NCBI GenBank assembly: GCA_026936335.1
Contig: JAPMXV010000061.1
Coordinates: 186,001 to 250,000 of the forward strand
DNA: 64,000 bases
Origin: Mantamonas sphyraenae
Lineage: Eukaryota; CRuMs; Mantamonadidae
Direction: 5' to 3'
The notes under the pieces are model-generated. The model saw only the letters and a list, made by a program, of their open reading frames with translations, searched no databases and was not told the origin of the DNA. The first letter of the stretch is position 1. Every line of letters begins with the position of its first letter. Position numbers and translations under genes: made by a program. Below, piece by piece: positions 51,156-61,837 of this stretch.

Positions 51156-51342
51156 CGCAACCCACGGGCCCCACGCACCACCTCGCCATCGAGTTCCCCC
51201 CATTCCACATCCACATCCACATGCCATCTATACCTCCCCCCCAACAATTCCTCCAATGTACAGGACCACCCCGCCCGTTCACACACTCCCCTTTCCCACC
51301 CGTCTTGGCGTACCCAACCAAATCCCAATCTCCACATCCTCC

Positions 51343-52167
51343 ATGGACGGCGAAAAGGTCCGCAAGTTTGCCGAAAAGGAGCGCAAGAAAGGTGTGATCT
51401 ACCTAGCGACGGTCCCGCCGTACATGAAACCCGAAAAGGTGAAACACCTGATGGGCCAGTACGGCGACGTCCTGCGTGTGTACCTGAGTCCAGAAAACGA
51501 ATCCAAGCGCAAACACCGCGTGGCCAAGGGCGGCAACCGCAAGAAAAAGTATGTCGACGGCTGGGTCGAGTTTGCCGACAAGCGGATTGCAAAGCGCGTT
51601 GCACTGAGCCTCAACGCCACCCAGATTGGCGGGAAAAAGTCCTCCCGCTACTACCACGACATGTGGAACATCAAATATCTCAGCCGCTTCAAGTGGAGCG
51701 ACCTCACAGAAAAGATCGCTTACGACAACGCCGTCCGCAAGCAACGGATGCAAGCGGAAATGCGCCAGGCCAAGGCCGAGAACGCCTTTTACCTCGAAAA
51801 GGTCGCCCAGAGCAAGGTCCGCAAGAAGATTGAGGAAAAGAGGAAAGCCAAGAAGGCCTCTGGTAAGGCCCTCGACGACGACGACCTCCAAACCACACCC
51901 AACGGGTCCGCCGTCTCAAAATCCGCTCTCTCCGACTCGCCCCAAGCAAAGGCCCGTGCTGCCCAGTCTGCATCCAGCAAGATCAAGCGTGTGTTTCGAC
52001 AGCGTCAAGACGTTGGCCACCTCATTGACGACAAACAGCTCGACCAATCCCTCCTCAACCGCGTCATTGCCGACTCGGGCTCCACCACCACCACCCCTCG
52101 CCCTTCAAAGACAAAACGCACCACAACCACTCCTCGCTCCTCCTCCAAACGCCAGCGCACTGAATAA
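51343..52167 (+). CDS. Esf2/ABT1-type pre-rRNA processing factor
   Basis: 274 residues, single exon. The RRM-like domain typical of Esf2/ABT1 spans about residues 15-125 (GVIYLATVPPYMKPEKVKHL, GDVLRVYLSP, KKYVDGWVEFADKRIAKRVA, NIKYLSRFKWSDLTEKIAYD). A basic helical tail follows (QRMQAEMRQAKAENAFYL), and a Ser/Thr/Lys-rich C-terminus. Esf2 acts in the SSU processome for 18S rRNA maturation in the nucleolus. Length agrees with the family. The ATG at 51343 is the first codon that gives the family-like N-terminus. Confidence 0.93.
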   Translation: MDGEKVRKFAEKERKKGVIYLATVPPYMKPEKVKHLMGQYGDVLRVYLSPENESKRKHRVAKGGNRKKKYVDGWVEFADKRIAKRVALSLNATQIGGKKSSRYYHDMWNIKYLSRFKWSDLTEKIAYDNAVRKQRMQAEMRQAKAENAFYLEKVAQSKVRKKIEEKRKAKKASGKALDDDDLQTTPNGSAVSKSALSDSPQAKARAAQSASSKIKRVFRQRQDVGHLIDDKQLDQSLLNRVIADSGSTTTTPRPSKTKRTTTTPRSSSKRQRTE

Positions 52168-52203
52168 ACCCGTCCACGGGCAATCTTTTCCATTCTCACC
52201 ACC

Positions 52204-54610
52204 TCAATTCTCGAATCGATCCTCCTCTTCCTCTCCTCCCGCTTGCACTTTGCCGCCTCGCCCCCACATTCCATTCCAAGCATGGCCCACCAAACTTGCC
52301 ACACTGCCAAGCCGGCCTGTCCAGCTGCCTCCGTAAATGACAGCCACCAGTTCGCTCACATACGCCCACGCCTTGTTGCTCACGGGGTACTCCAGGAACG
52401 AAGGCGGGTGCGAACGCATCGGCAGACGGTCGTTCACCACAACCTTCTTGTTGACACACTCCAGCAAGCCCTCGCGCCCACAAAACACGCCAAACCCGCT
52501 GTTCTTTACGCCTCCAAACGGCAGGTCTTGCATCAGGTAGTTGACTCCCATGTCGTTCACCACACACATCCCCGCCTGCAGCGAGTGTGCAAATCGGTCT
52601 GCACGCGCATAGTTTGTCGTCACCACTGTGCTCGCAAGCCCAAACTCCACTCCGTTTGCAATCTCGATTGCCTCCTCGTCCGTTGTCCACTTCATGATCG
52701 TCATCACAGGTCCAAACAGCTCCTCCTGCGCAATGCGCATCTCCGACGTGACCCCGGTAATCACCGTCGGCTCGTAGTAAAACCCGGCCCGTCTCGGATC
52801 CGTCCTCCGCACTCCACCGTCGCCCCGTTTGCCACCGCGTCGTCCACAAGGTCTTGGATGATCCACAACTGCTGTGGCATCGTCATTGCACCCACGTCGT
52901 GCCTGTGGTCCTCTGTCGGCGGGCCTTGGCGCAGTGCCTTTGTCTTGGCAACCACCGCCTCCACAAACTCCTCGTAGATTCCGCTCTGCACCAGGATCCG
53001 CTCCGACGCAATGCAGTTCTGCCCACAGTTCGTAAACACCCCTCGCATCGCAAGCGACACCGCAAAGTCAAACTCGGCGTCGTCGCATACAATCATAGGG
53101 TCCTTTCCTCCCAGCTCCAGGATCACCGGCGTCAGGCTCGACGCAGCCGTCTCCATCACACGTCGTCCGTTCGTTGTGCTTCCGATAAACAGGATCTTGT
53201 CCGCCCCTCCGGGGCCCACAAGCGCCTTGCCCGTCTCGGCAAAGCCCACCAGCAGCTGAACCAGGTCTGGGTTGTGCCCACACTCCTGCAACACCTTTTG
53301 GATGATCTTTTGGAACATGTCTGCGCTCCAGCTCACGTGTTCGCTCACCTTGACCACCACCGCGTTTCCTGCAAACAGCGGCGCCAGAAGCTGCCCAAAG
53401 ATGTGCTGGAACGGATAGTTCCACGGCACAATGACGCCAAACACGCCCACTGGCTCGTACACAACCTGTGCACTCTTTGTCACCAGCCCGCCCACCGGCT
53501 TGCTCTCCGCCCGCAGGTGCTTCTCCCCATTCGCAATCATCCAGCGGATCTTTTCGCACGTCGTCAGCACCTCGCCAAACTCTGCCTCCAGCAGCGTCTT
53601 GCCCGTGTCTGTGGACGTCGCCTCGCAAATGTCGTGCTGGTTCGCCACAATGAAGTCCATCAAATGCCTCAGCACGGCACGTCGCTCCTCAAACGACGTC
53701 TGGCTCCACACCCGCTGTGCCTCACGTGCACGGTCCACACGTTCGTGCACCTCTTCCGCGTCCATCGCATGAACTTCGCTGATAAACTCCCCCGTCGCCG
53801 GGTTCACGCACACAATCTTGCTTCGGTCCTCGTTGCTTGGCTGGCCCGAACGCGTGTCATTCTTTGATCCAGCACCACTTCCTGTGCTCTTTCCACCCTT
53901 TCCCTTGCTCTGAAACATTCCCGTGTCAGTCCCCCCGTGCCCTCCCGTCGCCCTCAGTGCATGTCCCCGCGCGCGTCCCAACGGTCCGCCCAACCCTGTC
54001 CCGTCTCCTCACTCCCTTTTTTTTGTGTTTCACTCACCCTGCTGCTGCGTCGCGTCGATGCCGTTGCCGTACTGCGTGTTTCGTCCGCCTCGCCCTGCTT
54101 GCTCTCCTCCTCCGGGCTCGCCCGTCGTGCTGCCCGCGCCTTCTTCTTCCGAACCGACCGTGTCACTGCAGGCGACGCCACCTTGGCACTCGCCTCTCCC
54201 ACACCCGACCCTTCCACGTCTTCCACGTCTTCCACCTCTTCCGCGTCTTCCGCGTCATCCGTCACCTTGTCCTCCGCCTTGTCCTGGACCGGCGTCTTCG
54301 GCGCCTCCTTCTTCTTCGTTTCAGCTTGCTCTTCCTTCGCCTTTGCCTTCCTCACCACCCGCTCTGCTGCAGGCTTCACCACCTTCTTCCCCCCACCCAG
54401 TCGTCCCACAATCGCAAACACCGCTACCGTCACCAAGTTTGCCAGCAGCAACACGTTCAGCAGGAAGGACAGCGAGTGCAAATCTGCAGGTTCCGGCACC
54501 AGCGCCACCACATGTGCCTGTTCACCCACCAGAGCCTCCACTGCGTGTGTCTTCAACCACGTACCCACGCCCAGTCCCAAGCTCACTGTTTGCTGCACGA
54601 CCGGATGCAT
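52204..54610 (-). CDS. Membrane-anchored aldehyde dehydrogenase, ALDH22A1/Msc7 type (frame break)
   Basis: Exon 1 (54610-54038) encodes an N-terminal membrane helix (SFLLNVLLLANLVTVAVFAIVG) and a Lys/Glu/Ala-rich linker. Exon 2 starts at 53909 (phase 0, GTGAGT and TGTTTCAG) and holds the ALDH domain: VPWNYPFQHIF, GFAETGKALV, GSTTNGRRV, LELGGKDPM with the catalytic Glu, and NCGQNCIASER with the nucleophilic Cys. Around 52776-52790 the frame changes at GGGTTTTAC; one missing base would explain it. The rest (GFYYEPTVI to LPFGGVKNSGFG and a C-terminal EYPVSNKAW region) continues in the other frame. The C-terminal extension and membrane anchor match plant ALDH22A1 and yeast Msc7. Confidence 0.85.
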
Positions 54611-54684
54611 TTTCGTTGCATTTCGTACCGCGACGACGAAGCGTCCCCCCCCACCCACCCCCATCCCAATTTCCCAAACGCGAA

Positions 54685-55791
54685 ATGTCCTCCTCCACCG
54701 ACCTCGACCAGCCCGCCGAGCAACCGCAGCTGGAATCCCAGCCCGTCTCCATCAAGGAGACAAAGACGGACTTTGGGGTGCTCCTCATCCAACTCGAAGA
54801 CAATTCCCCTCGCGTTGACGAGGTCGTCGTGCGCAACCGCAATCTCAATCACGACAACACCGAGCTCCTCTTTGCCGCCCTTGCCGAAAACACACACGTC
54901 ACCGCCGTCAGTCTCATGAACGACCAGCTCGACGACGTCCAGGCCAAACAACTTGCCGCCTGCCTCGCTCGCAACTCCTCCCTCCAGCTCCTCTCCCTCT
55001 CTCGCAACGCCATCGGCTCTGAAGGCGCCATGGCCATCTTTGAAAGCCTTCGTCACAACTCCTCTCTCCAGATGCTCAACCTCGCCCTCCAGGACCTCGG
55101 CGACGACTCCGATCGCAGCCCCATCGACGACGCTGCCCTCGACGTTCTTGTCGACGTCCTCAAACGCGACAACAGCTCCCTTCGCGGCGTCAACCTCCGC
55201 GGCAACCTCGACTTTACAGAGGCCTCCGTTTCACCCCTCCTGCAGGTCATGCAGGTGTACAATCCACTCGTCGACGTGTACATCGACCGCTCGGCCTCCG
55301 CCGTCTCTGCCTCCACCCACGCCAACATATCAAACCTCATTGGCAAGCAGCAACAACGTACGCAGGCTGCCGACCAGCTCCGCCAGACCCTTGCTCTCCA
55401 AGCAGCCATCGCCAGCGAGTCCACCGCGTCCAGCACTTTCACCTCCAGCACCGCCTCCAGTATCAACCCCTCCTCCTCCTCCTCTTCCAGCAGCACCAAC
55501 ACCAGCAGCAGCACCACGACAACCACAGACAAGATTCCCCTCCTCGTCACTCGCCTCGACCTCGACGGCAACGAAACAAAACACCGCGTCCAGGCCTCTG
55601 CAGACCTCACAGACTCTCCCGCTCTCCTCGACCTCATCCTCACCAAGCTCAACCTCGACTGCACCCACGATTCCGTCAAGCTGGAGTACCTCGACACCGA
55701 TTTCGACGAGTGGACCCTCGTCGACGCAGACACGCTTGATCTCCTTTCCTCTGCCGGCAAGGGGAAGCTCCGCCTCACCCAGCTCTCATGA
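54685..55791 (+). CDS. LRR protein with C-terminal PB1-like domain
   Basis: 368 residues from the ATG at 54685. Residues about 25-185 hold five or six short LRRs of the ribonuclease-inhibitor/tropomodulin type (SLQLLSLSRNAIGSEGAMAI). Residues 185-235 include a short coiled-coil-like stretch with Gln repeats. A Ser/Thr-only linker (about 245-285) comes next. The last 80 residues look like a PB1 domain: a beta-rich start (LLVTRLDLDGNETKHRV) and an acidic OPCA-like motif (YLDTDFDEWTLVDADTLDLL). PB1 domains pair with other PB1 domains, so this could be an adaptor. The start is divergent from the ALDH gene, 74 nt apart. Confidence 0.78.
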   Translation: MSSSTDLDQPAEQPQLESQPVSIKETKTDFGVLLIQLEDNSPRVDEVVVRNRNLNHDNTELLFAALAENTHVTAVSLMNDQLDDVQAKQLAACLARNSSLQLLSLSRNAIGSEGAMAIFESLRHNSSLQMLNLALQDLGDDSDRSPIDDAALDVLVDVLKRDNSSLRGVNLRGNLDFTEASVSPLLQVMQVYNPLVDVYIDRSASAVSASTHANISNLIGKQQQRTQAADQLRQTLALQAAIASESTASSTFTSSTASSINPSSSSSSSSTNTSSSTTTTTDKIPLLVTRLDLDGNETKHRVQASADLTDSPALLDLILTKLNLDCTHDSVKLEYLDTDFDEWTLVDADTLDLLSSAGKGKLRLTQLS

Positions 55792-55879
55792 TGACCAATC
55801 AACTCAGCTTGCCAATTCGAAACCCCTTCCCCACCTTTGGTTGCCTCTCCCTCCACTGTTGCCAAGCCAAAGAACCGAA

Positions 55880-58800
55880 ATGGACCCTTTCCTGGCCCGA
55901 GTGGCCATCAACAGGGACGATTCAATCTTTAGCGTGGCTACCACCGCAGCCAAAAAGGCCCAGCCCTCCGAGGCGGCCTCCTTACACACGGGAACCTCTG
56001 GGTTTGATCTCGAATCCTTGTTTTCCAACTTTGACGACCATGAGCTCGTAGACACAATCTACGCCGCGGTCCAGGACGAGATCGCACGTGTATGTGCTCC
56101 CTTTCTTCCTTATCCCTTCCTCTCACCCGTCTCGCCCCACTCTCTTCTCCTCCCTCACTTTCCACATCATTCCGTCTGGCCGTCATCCCCACCGCACCAT
56201 CCACCACACACAACCTGACACTCCGACCCAACCTCCTCATGACCCAACCCCCCTCCTCACGCCAATCTCTCCGACTCCAAGGCCTCGAGGTTTAACAGCC
56301 GTCGGCAAGTCACCACGGTTGCCACACGCGATGCGGCGCAGGTGCGTTGGAATGTTCAGAATTCTCGCCAACCGTCTGCCCCCTCCTCCGCTCACACCCC
56401 TGTCCACAATCCCATTTGCAGATTGCCAAGAAACTCCTCAGCGAGTTTGATGCCAAGGCCGACGCTGCAGAGACAACGACCGACAAGCGCATTGCCATCA
56501 CACAGCACCTTGCGGACAAGGTGCGTTCACGAGAGAGCCCTCAGCCCACCCCTCTTTGCTCCCAAACTCACCTCAGACTCGCCCATTCCGCTTCCAACAC
56601 ATCTCCCTGCCCCAGTTCTCCACACGTTCCACTCGCAACACATCAAACTCTATCCTCGCCAGCGTCGACGTAGGTTCAGAGTCCATCGTCGACAAGCTGC
56701 TGCGCATTGTGTTTGCCAACGCGAAACTGGGCGGTGGCGCACGCCAAACGCTCCTCCAGGAGTTTTCCGATTCCCAGCTCGCCGACCTGCCCTCTGGTCT
56801 GTTTTCCGACCTGCTCAACCTCCGCGGCGAGCAACAAGAGACCCAGCATCTCTCCTTTCTGCTTCTCAACCTCGTCGGACGTGCCGCAGAGGCTGCCGAC
56901 CAGCAATCCCAGGCCGAACTCGAAGCCGACCCTGCGGACGCCTCCTCTTCCACAACCACCACCGCTGCCACCACCTCGGAAAAGGCCGCTCCCACACAGA
57001 CCCCACTGCACACCGTCACACAGGCCCTCCTTAGCACCTCGGGCACAAACGACCTCTTTCTCCTGCTGCTCCTTCTTCTCCACCACGGCGACCTCGGCCA
57101 CGACCACGCCGGCGAAAAACTTGCCGTCGACGGCCCGCTCAATGCCTGGATCACGGAACACATGGACAGCATGCGTGCACACGCTCTTGCAGACGAGCCT
57201 TCCGGTTCCACAGACCAACAATCTGGCGACGACTCGGACGCCCTCACAGAAGCTCAGCAGGAGGCTCTCATGAACATGACTGCCATGAGCGGCATGCCAG
57301 ACGACTGGTGCCTTGTCGCCCTCAAGCATTCCAACTGGGACCTCAACAACGCCGTCAACTGGATCTTTGACAACACAGACCGCGCCCAGGAGCTCGCTCA
57401 CGCCGAAGTCCAGAAGAAGGCCGAACGCAAACGTGCTCGCGAGGAGGCTCGCCTTGCTGCCGAACAGGCTCTCCAGACTCAGCAGGCCAAACGTGCTGCC
57501 GAAATCGAGCGCGCAAACAACGCCATGGGCGCACTCGACGTCTCGCTCATCACACAGTCCTCCCGCACCGATGCAGACGACAACGCTTCTGTTTTTCCTG
57601 ACATGACTCCTCACCAGCTTGCTCTCGCTCTTCTCGATCTCCTGCGCCAGTGGACCGTCGCCGCGACCGTGCGTGACACGTCCGCCGCTTCCGCTTCCTC
57701 CTCCTCATCCTCCGCCCAGGCTGGTCCGTCCACGGGTGACCTTCTCGCAACCCCCGAGGATGTACACCTCGCCAACAACGCCTGCATGTGCACAGACACA
57801 ATCAGCTTTGACCTGCTCCTGCACATCCAGCGCCTTTCTCAGAAGCGCCTCCTTGACCTCACACACGAGGCCGACGTCTCTGCAAACACATCCACAATCC
57901 TCCTCTACGCGTTTGCTCTCCACGTCTCGGGCCTTCTCATGCGCTACGCCCTCGACAGCATGGCCACAGGCAAGCTGCACCAAGGCAAGAAACCCACCCT
58001 TGCCACCTCGGCTGGTGAGCGCTACTCTCGCCCCAACAGCAAACGACGAAGCAGTCGTGGCGGCTTTGAATACGATTCTAGCAACAGCCAGGCCTACTGG
58101 CTCAAGAACGTCAGTGAGTACTCGTCCCAAGCCTCCGAAGAGGCTCGCTCCATGGAAGAGGCCATGGCCCTCAGCATGCTCGACGCATCCGGCCCCCACG
58201 GCGACAACGCAGACAGTACAGACGGCACAGGCTTCGACGCAGAGGAGCGCAAGCTCCTCCACGACGCACAGCTCAACATCGACCGATGCATCTCCTCTTC
58301 GATCGAGATGTCCCTCCGAGTCGTCTCGCAGATCCTTGACCTCAACGGCAAACAGTTTTCCATTGCCAACGAACGAGTATCCGTCGAAGCCAGCAACAAG
58401 GGCTTCCAGGCCATTCTCGACCTGTATCTCGGCATCTGGCACGACCACATGTCCCTCCTCTACCCGGATCCCACCACCCATCTCAAGCTCCTCCTTGTCC
58501 TCCTGCACTACAGCCAAAACAACGACGACGCCGACGGTGGCGCTGACGACGAGGATGACGACGAGGAGGACTGTGAGGATGACACCACGGATTCCAAGCC
58601 CACACAGGACCTTGCCGCCGAAATCCACCACCTGGGCGACTTTCCTCGCTCATGGATGGACCTTGCTCAGTCACCCATCGCCACGCGCCTGCTCAGCTCC
58701 CTCATGGACGAGTTTTGCGAATCGGGTGTCATGGATCAGTTCCACATGCAATTCAAGGGGCCCAGCGACGCAAAGTTTATCCAGAGCACAGACAGCGAGG

Positions 58801-61741
58801 AGGGCGCAGCGTCGTCTTCGTCGTCTTCGTCGTCTTCGTCGTCATCGGCTTCGTCCTCTTCCACCGCAGGCACGGAGGAAACCACGACGCCGACTACGCC
58901 CAAGGCCGACCTGGAAAACTTTCTGCGTACCCTCATTACCCTGCTCAACTCGCGCGTCTCCCTGCTCGCCGCCATCTATTCTACGCATGGCAACGTCGCC
59001 CCCACCGAGCAACAGGAACTCCTGCGGAGTTTCCGCAGGCTGCTCATGCACGTGCAGGTCGAACTCCTCATGAATTGCTACTGTGACGTGGAGCGCTGCA
59101 GCGCCGACACCTCGGTGCGCACGCAAGCTTTGCTGTCTACGGGGCCCCGTGCCCTTGCCCTCCACCTGCAGACTCGTCGCCTCGACCAACGCAAGGCCGC
59201 CTCTGCCCAACCCAACGACGACGCTCTCGATGGCGAATCCCTCGCCAGGCAAACCGTCGCCATGCGGAATGACCTCGAGCGCGCCGTTGCCAACTCCGAC
59301 GCCGCAGAGGTCACTCGCCTCAGCAGCGAGCTCCAAACCATGAAGAACCTCCTGCGCACACGAGTCGAGAGCAAAAAGGCAGCCCGCTCCGCCACGGGCT
59401 CCAGCTCCGCATCACGCAGCGTCGACGTTCAGTCCCTCGCCACGCAAATTGCCTTTGTGGCCTGGTATGCCGAACACCTGCTCACCGAGAGCCACACCAT
59501 GCTGACCGAGTTTCAGGATCTGTGCAAGTCGCTCGTGGACAAGCTCAAGCCCAGCGTCGACGACGTCGCCTCCTTGACACAGCACCTGCTCCTCCTTTCC
59601 GACTCGAGCGTCAATGTGCCGCTGCGCAGCCTGTGCACCAGCCTTGCGCTCGTGCCCGCCCAGCATCGTCTCTACTTTGCGCAGCGCCTGCTGCCGTCCG
59701 TCAAATCCCTGCTCCAACTCGTGTGCGACGTGCGTCCGCGACCAGGCTCCATTGTCGAGCAGGTGTCGCGCCTCATGGCCTCTGGCAAGAGTGACAAGGA
59801 CGAAGGAACCTCTGGCAGCGACGCCCACACAAAACTGGACAAGAACGCAAAGGTCCTCGCCGACAACAGTGCGTGGCTCAACGACCTGGCCAACCTGCTC
59901 GCCAAACTCGCCGGCATGTGTGCCGCATCCATGGTCGTTGGCGACGCGGAAGCCGCAAGTGACAAGGAATCCGAGTGGATGAGCTCGCATATCCTGCGCA
60001 ACGGCCTTCGCGCACACTTTCTCTCTCGCGACCCGCAGGGAAAGTTGCGAGCCACCAAACTGGGTGCCCCGCACGACAACACGGATGCCAGCGAGCGTCC
60101 AGCGCTTTCAAAGCCGAGCGAAGGCTTGAAGAAGTCACTGTCCTATCTCATCGACCTGTCCTCAGTCAGCGGCGAGGAGGAGGACCAGTTCCTGAACGAC
60201 CTCATCGAAGCCCGTGGCCACGCGGAGCCCTTTTGCATGTGGATGAAGAACCACGTGGGAGCCCTCGCAGGTGGCGGCAAGTTTGGCGGCGATGCAGTCG
60301 AGCGCGCTGTGCGCGCTGTGGCCGCCGTGCTCCTCAAACACAGCGGCAAGCTCGTGCACACCATGTACTTTGTCGAGGCCAACTTTGCCTCGCACAACCA
60401 GCGCGAACTGGACATGGCCGTCCGTCCGCACGCGTACATGATGCACATTTGGAAGAGTGCCTCCAGCATCAAGATGCACATCCGTTCGTTGCGCAATGAC
60501 ATCATGGCCGACCAGTCACTCGACCAGGACACAAGGCGTGCCCGTGCAGACTACGCCACCCTGGCCGAGGACATTGTCCGCAAGGCGCGCTTCCTGCTCA
60601 AGTTTGCCCCTGCCGCACCGGACGCCCCTTTCGACCCGTCTGTCCTCTCGCCCGTCATGAGCGCCAGCAACAGCTCGAACAACCTGTCCGAGCTCGCAGG
60701 ACCGCTCTCGTCCCAACTCTCCAGCGACGGCAGCAGCGGCGCAGCCAGCGGCGAGTCTGCAGAGAACGTCGTCGAGTCCATCAACAGCCTCAAGGACAAG
60801 CCGCTTGCCGAGGACCCGCTCTTTGTCTCTGTTCACCAGAGTGTCATGGACTACCTCAAGTCCACTGATCCGCAACTGCGTGTGATGACAGCCAGTAGCA
60901 CGACGTCCTCGTCCTCGTCCTCCGAAAACGACGACAGCTCGGCGTCCTCGTCGCCTGCGCTGGCCGAGTGGAACCTTCCGTTGCAATGTTTGCAGGACGA
61001 CGACCCGCCCCTCATGGTTTACGTCATGGCTCGCTGTGTGCGTGCTGGCATGCGCGCAAAGGGTCTGCTTGAGTTTGTCGAGCTGCTGGAGAACACCACC
61101 GAGCCGCAGGTCCAGCTGGCCGTCATTCGCACCTTTCCGCTGGCCTTTCGCGTGCCCACAGGTAGGCGCGGTGTCATGCATGTGCTGCACGGCTTGGAGA
61201 GCGCAAGCCCGCATCTGATGGAACGCCTCCAGAATTGCTTCAAGCGCATTTTCCGTCGCTTCCTCCTCATGCTGTCGCGGCCAAATTTGAACCTGGACGT
61301 GCGCGTGGCCATCCTCAACGCTCTCGCTCTCGTCATTCGCAAGAGTGAGCACGAGTTGCTGGACGAGGCCGGAGTGTTTCCGCTCCTGCACTCCATCCTC
61401 ACCGAGAGCGCAAACCCGGACGGCGAAGACGCAGCCTCTGGCCTGCATCGAGTCGAAAGCGGCCAGGTGTTCACTCTTGATGCCTCTGCGGCCAGCAGCG
61501 GCTCCTCGAGCCTGGACGACGAGGAGCGCGCGAGGTGGCTGCGCGAGACGCACTCCACCTGCTGGAATCTCCTGCTGCTGCACACCACCCAAGTTGTCAG
61601 CGAACTCGATGTCGCCGAAGGTCAGACAAGTGGTGACTCTGCGCAGGAGAACCTCGTGCGTGCGCTTTTTGACGTGCTCATCACCGAGCTCACAAACACC
61701 AGCGCCCAAATGCGCAACGAACTGCGTGAGCAAGAGTTTGG

Positions 61742-61837
<96 letters not shown>

